From positions 1,907,694-1,971,693 of the forward strand of contig NZ_CP009228.1 in the NCBI RefSeq assembly GCF_000755145.1: a DNA stretch of 64,000 bases, given 5' to 3'. The notes under the pieces are model-generated. The model ran no database searches, was not told where the DNA came from, and saw only the letters and a list, made by a program, of their open reading frames with translations. The number at the start of each line of letters is the position of its first letter. The first letter of the stretch is position 1. Shown in pieces: positions 61,092 to 64,000 of this stretch. This DNA is from Treponema putidum (GTDB taxonomy: Bacteria > Spirochaetota > Spirochaetia > Treponematales > Treponemataceae). Made by a program: the position numbers and the translations under genes.

Positions 61092-61808
61092 ATGCCGGCA
61101 GAAAACAAAAAATATATTCCCGATATAAGAGTAAACCTCTTTCTTGCCGTTGCCGGCAGTATAGCCGTTTTGACATATAAAAATGAAATTACTTTTATAG
61201 CAGCGTTTGCTGTTTCCATAGTTTTTATTTTAGTTCAAAGAGAATACAAAAAGGCATTCACCTTTGTTTTAATTTTTTTGCTGCTCTTTTTGTTTTCTCA
61301 CCTTACGGTCGGAATAACAAAACTTCAAACTTTATGGCTATTCGCAGCCGTTACAAGGCATCTTTTAATCCCGCTTTCTCTTGTGTCGGGAATTTCGGAT
61401 AGACCTCCGGGAATGCTTCTCGAAGTTTTTCATCGGCTGCATTTACCGAAAGGGTTCGGTATTTCAGTTATTGTGTTATTACGATTTTTACCCACGATTA
61501 AGTATGAATTAAAAGCGATACGGGGTGCCTTAAAGTTTAGAGGAGTAGGAATATCGCTATTAAACACGATTTTTCACTTACCAAAAAATTTTTATTTAAC
61601 ATTGATACCACTGCTTATCAGAACCGTGCGTATTTCGGATGAAATAACAGCGGCAGCACTTACTCGCGGAATTGAGGTGAACAATGCTATTGTCAGTTTT
61701 TCGGAAGTTCGGTGGACAAAAAAGGATAGCGTTGCATTGGTAATGTTATTAGCCGGTTTTATCTGCCTAAAAATTATAGAAATAAAATGGGGTTGGAAAT
61801 GGCGGTAG
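61092..61808 (+). CDS. ECF transporter T component (EcfT)
   Basis: A 238-residue membrane protein with four to six helices and the two coupling-helix signatures of EcfT: AIRGALKFRGVGI and AAALTRGIEVN (Ala-Arg-Gly type motifs that dock onto the ATPases). It overlaps the ATPase gene by 10 bp. It links the S component to ATP hydrolysis. Confidence 0.82.
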   Translation: MPAENKKYIPDIRVNLFLAVAGSIAVLTYKNEITFIAAFAVSIVFILVQREYKKAFTFVLIFLLLFLFSHLTVGITKLQTLWLFAAVTRHLLIPLSLVSGISDRPPGMLLEVFHRLHLPKGFGISVIVLLRFLPTIKYELKAIRGALKFRGVGISLLNTIFHLPKNFYLTLIPLLIRTVRISDEITAAALTRGIEVNNAIVSFSEVRWTKKDSVALVMLLAGFICLKIIEIKWGWKWR

Positions 61809-63223
61809 AACTGCAAAATTATTCTTTTTCCTATGACGGTAGAACACAGATTTTGAATAATATAAATATAAAAGTCAATCAAGGTGAGTTTGTTGTCATT
61901 ACCGGTCTTTCAGGCGGCGGAAAAACGACCCTTATACGTGTATTAAACGGACTGTGCCCGCATTTTTATTCCGGTACGGTACATGGAAGATATGAGTTAT
62001 ATGGTAAAGATGCCAAGAATATGAGCATTGGTGAGCTTTCAAAATATTGGGGCTCTGTGTTTCAAGATCCGCGAAGTCAATTTTTAGCAAGAAAAGTGAA
62101 AGATGAATTAGTCATTGCTATGGAAAATGCTTGTGAAGATAGGGTTTTGATGAAGAATAAGCTTGAAGAAGCCGCAAGGGAGCTCGAAATAGAAAAGATT
62201 TTAGATACTGATATGATGTATCTTTCAAGCGGAGAAAAGCAAAAAGTTGCAATAGGTTCCGTATTTTGTACACAACCTAAAGGCTTTGTGTTAGATGAAC
62301 CCTCGGCGAATTTAGATGGTGCGGCGACAAGCGGATTAGCCGAATTTTTAAAAAGAGTCAAAGAAAAAGGCTGTACGGTTGTTATTTCCGAACACCGTTT
62401 ACATTATTTAAAAAAATTAATAGATCGCTTAATTATAATGAAAGACGGACAAATTATAAAAGACATTTCAAAGCATGAAATACATTCTTTAAATAATTTT
62501 GATTTGAGAAACCTTGGACTGAGGCAATTTAATTTACCTAAAATAAATGTAGATAAAAAGGTTAATGGGGATAATTCTTTCGCTGCTTGCAAAGGGATTG
62601 TTTATATAAAAAATTGTTATCGCATATTAGAAACTGTTGACCTCAATTTAGAAAGCGGAAAGGTTCATGTTATTGTAGGAGAAAACGGAGCGGGGAAAAG
62701 CAGTCTTTGCAAAATCATTACCGGTTTATACAAGCAAACGGAAGGCGGTATGTATATCGATACGGCACCGGTAAAGAAAAAAGAGCGATTACAAAGAACC
62801 TTTTTTGTAGGACAGGACATAGATTATCAGCTATACGGTTACTCCATAAGAAACGAATTTCAAATCGGAAATAAAAGGCTTACCGATGAAAAAATAAAAG
62901 CCTGCCTTGATGAACTACATTTAAAAATTTCCCTTGATACAAATCCTCAGGTTCTTTCAGGAGGGCAAAAACGAAGATTGCTTATTGGAATAGCTTATCT
63001 GAGCGGACGGGATATTATTGTCTTTGATGAGCCTACCAGCGGGCTTGATGGGTTCCATATGAAAATCATTGCTGATTTGTTCCGGTATCTTGCAGAAAAA
63101 GGAAAAACTATTATTGTTATCACACATGACATCGAGTTTACCGCAGAAGCCGCTGATACCATTATATACATGAGTAAGGGGAAAATACAGTATCATAAAT
63201 ATATTACGAATGAAAATCGATGA
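61799..63223 (+). CDS. ECF transporter double ATPase (EcfA-EcfA' fusion)
   Basis: A 474-residue protein with two ABC ATPase domains in one chain. Domain 1: Walker A VITGLSGGGKTTLIRVLNGL, signature MYLSSGEKQKVAIG, Walker B GFVLDEPSANLD, His ISEHRLHYL. Domain 2: Walker A VIVGENGAGKSSLCKIITGL, signature QVLSGGQKRRLLIG, Walker B IIVFDEPTSGLD, His VITHDIEFT. The fusion replaces the usual separate EcfA and EcfA'. The start at 61799 is within the T gene. No separate promoter is seen, so it belongs to the same operon. Confidence 0.85.
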   Translation: MAVELQNYSFSYDGRTQILNNINIKVNQGEFVVITGLSGGGKTTLIRVLNGLCPHFYSGTVHGRYELYGKDAKNMSIGELSKYWGSVFQDPRSQFLARKVKDELVIAMENACEDRVLMKNKLEEAARELEIEKILDTDMMYLSSGEKQKVAIGSVFCTQPKGFVLDEPSANLDGAATSGLAEFLKRVKEKGCTVVISEHRLHYLKKLIDRLIIMKDGQIIKDISKHEIHSLNNFDLRNLGLRQFNLPKINVDKKVNGDNSFAACKGIVYIKNCYRILETVDLNLESGKVHVIVGENGAGKSSLCKIITGLYKQTEGGMYIDTAPVKKKERLQRTFFVGQDIDYQLYGYSIRNEFQIGNKRLTDEKIKACLDELHLKISLDTNPQVLSGGQKRRLLIGIAYLSGRDIIVFDEPTSGLDGFHMKIIADLFRYLAEKGKTIIVITHDIEFTAEAADTIIYMSKGKIQYHKYITNENR

Positions 63224-63283
63224 TGTAAGTATGTTCAACTTGCAAAGTGCTTTAAGTTTTCATGCGGACGATAAAACCTCGTC

Positions 63284-63312
63284 TTGACAGATATATGTTT
63301 TGAATATATAGT
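63284..63312 (+). promoter_or_regulatory. promoter, nearly leaderless
   Basis: TTGACA (63284-63289), 17 bp, TATAGT (63307-63312). The ATG at 63321 is 8 bases after the -10 box, so at most a base or two is left untranslated. No ribosome-binding site is possible. Confidence 0.6.
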
Positions 63313-63320
63313 AAGATTCG

Positions 63321-63752
63321 ATGATTAACTTAAGAACAATTGATGAGAATAATTTTCAAGCATGTATAAATTTAAAAGCAACCGTTGATAAAGATGAATT
63401 TGTGGATTCGGTTGTATATTCACTTGCTGAAGCTTGGTTATATAAAAATGATAGTAAACCTTTTGCCGTTTATAATGATGATCAAGTTATCGGCTTCGTT
63501 TCTTTGTATGTCGGTGAAGGGCATTATCAAATAATAAATTTCTTGATTGACGATACATTTCAAAATAAAGGTTACGGTAAAGATGCTGCAATCTTGTGTA
63601 TTGAATATTTAAAATCGGTCTTTAATGCAAAAACAATTTCGGTGCCTGTTTATGTTGAAAACCTTAAAGCTCAAAAGTTTTGGGAAAAATTAGGTTTTTA
63701 TATTTCAGATAATATCGAAAACGGTTATATTTTTATGAGGATGAATTTATAA
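63321..63752 (+). CDS. GNAT-family N-acetyltransferase
   Basis: A 143-residue acetyltransferase: INLRTIDENNFQACINLKAT, core IINFLIDDTFQNKGYGKDAA (acetyl-CoA loop QNKGYGK) and NLKAQKFWEKLGFYISDNIE. This resembles SpeG/diamine-type small GNATs in length and loop. Its own promoter has no Shine-Dalgarno site. It is unlinked to the ECF operon by strand spacing of 97 bp. Target unknown. Confidence 0.8.
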   Translation: MINLRTIDENNFQACINLKATVDKDEFVDSVVYSLAEAWLYKNDSKPFAVYNDDQVIGFVSLYVGEGHYQIINFLIDDTFQNKGYGKDAAILCIEYLKSVFNAKTISVPVYVENLKAQKFWEKLGFYISDNIENGYIFMRMNL

Positions 63753-63760
63753 AAAAATGA

Positions 63761-64000
63761 TTAAGCTTTTTTAAGATGTTCTAATAGTTTTACTTTCATA
63801 TCATATAATTCTTCTGATGTAGGATAGATAAAAATATTTACTACAATCCAAAAGTTTTGGGCGCTATGTCAAGGTCAAGCATTTTACAAAATTGAAGTCC
63901 AAACTTTATAAAATTAAATGCAATAGAAGTAACTATTTTATCTGTTATAATATATCCATCTTCTACAGGATTTTTTATACAATCGTCCCACCCTTTCATT
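63761..64000 (-). CDS. partial unassigned ORF at the right edge, frame broken at an A4 run
   Basis: Minus-strand frames give KGWDDCIKNPVEDGYIITDK, IVTSIAFNFIKFGLQFCKML, DLDIAPKTF, then, one base back at the A4 run 63850-63853, WIVVNIFIYPTSEELYDMKV, KLLEHLKKA and a stop at 63761. The 5' end runs past the window. The first part weakly recalls the C terminus of DJ-1/PfpI-like proteins, but I would not rely on it. Confidence 0.4.

Noticed and set aside
1-64000. tRNA or rRNA genes
   Set aside because: I looked through the intergenic gaps for the T-loop GTTCRA pattern with matching stems and found none.

Overview
The window looks like chromosome from an oral-type Treponema, most likely of the T. 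denticola / T. putidum group. The evidence is a low GC content, spirochaete lipoprotein and outer-membrane families, many Rpn-type PD-(D/E)XK (transposase-like) nucleases, a Trep_Strep-type ECF S component, SelB, and an NtrB/NtrC pair. This is inference from protein families; I could not run a database search.

Layout. 1-9.7 kb: a processive glycolipid glycosyltransferase, two exported barrel-like proteins, a four-gene minus-strand operon (GNAT, pentapeptide repeat, metal-ligand-less MBL fold, unknown), aspartase aspA and an OmpA-like protein. 9.8-14.3 kb: an Rpn nuclease, a DinG-type helicase, PlsC and a HicAB module. 14.4-25.9 kb: envelope proteins, namely a giant exported HExxH protein, a class III adenylate cyclase, a FecR/Fn3-like protein, a barrel protein and a beta-helix lipoprotein. 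26.1-27.0 kb: a wrecked Rpn gene invaded by hairpin-rich elements. 27.1-41.8 kb: mostly housekeeping genes (HAD phosphatase, murG, cvpA, holB, NtrB/NtrC, rlmE, a P-loop/Asp23-like protein, HtrA, CPA2 antiporter, Na/Pi cotransporter, selB). 41.9-44.9 kb: a toxin-antitoxin graveyard with a split vapC, a foreign-looking hydrolase gene, an orphan CIRCE heat-shock promoter, a PIN remnant and a second HicAB. 45-50 kb: accessory genes, including a radical-SAM/SPASM maturase next to a four-fold CGSACGA repeat precursor peptide. 50-55.8 kb: RNase Z, a WYL regulator, a coiled-coil protein and an ABC-2 transporter. 55.8-63.2 kb: an AraC regulator, two half-ABC transporters and an ECF importer (S, T and double-ATPase subunits), together resembling a metallophore or cofactor uptake locus. 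The window ends with a GNAT gene and a partial ORF.

Two patterns cut across the window. First, eight places are split by one apparently missing base, six of them certainly or probably within a homopolymer run: the barrel gene at 22.6 kb, the lipoprotein at 24.2 kb, murG, the NtrB-like kinase, selB, the PIN remnant, an ABC transporter and the right-edge ORF. Since murG is normally essential, this looks more like homopolymer undercalling in the sequence than mass gene decay. Second, several genes have a good -35/-10 pair (17 bp spacer) whose -10 box ends only 6-9 bp before the ATG, with no Shine-Dalgarno sequence. They are predicted to be leaderless or nearly so.

The best candidate for a little-described system is the radical-SAM/repeat-peptide cassette at 46.57-47.99 kb. 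Next are the in-frame palindromic elements in the Rpn remnant at 26.1-26.8 kb.
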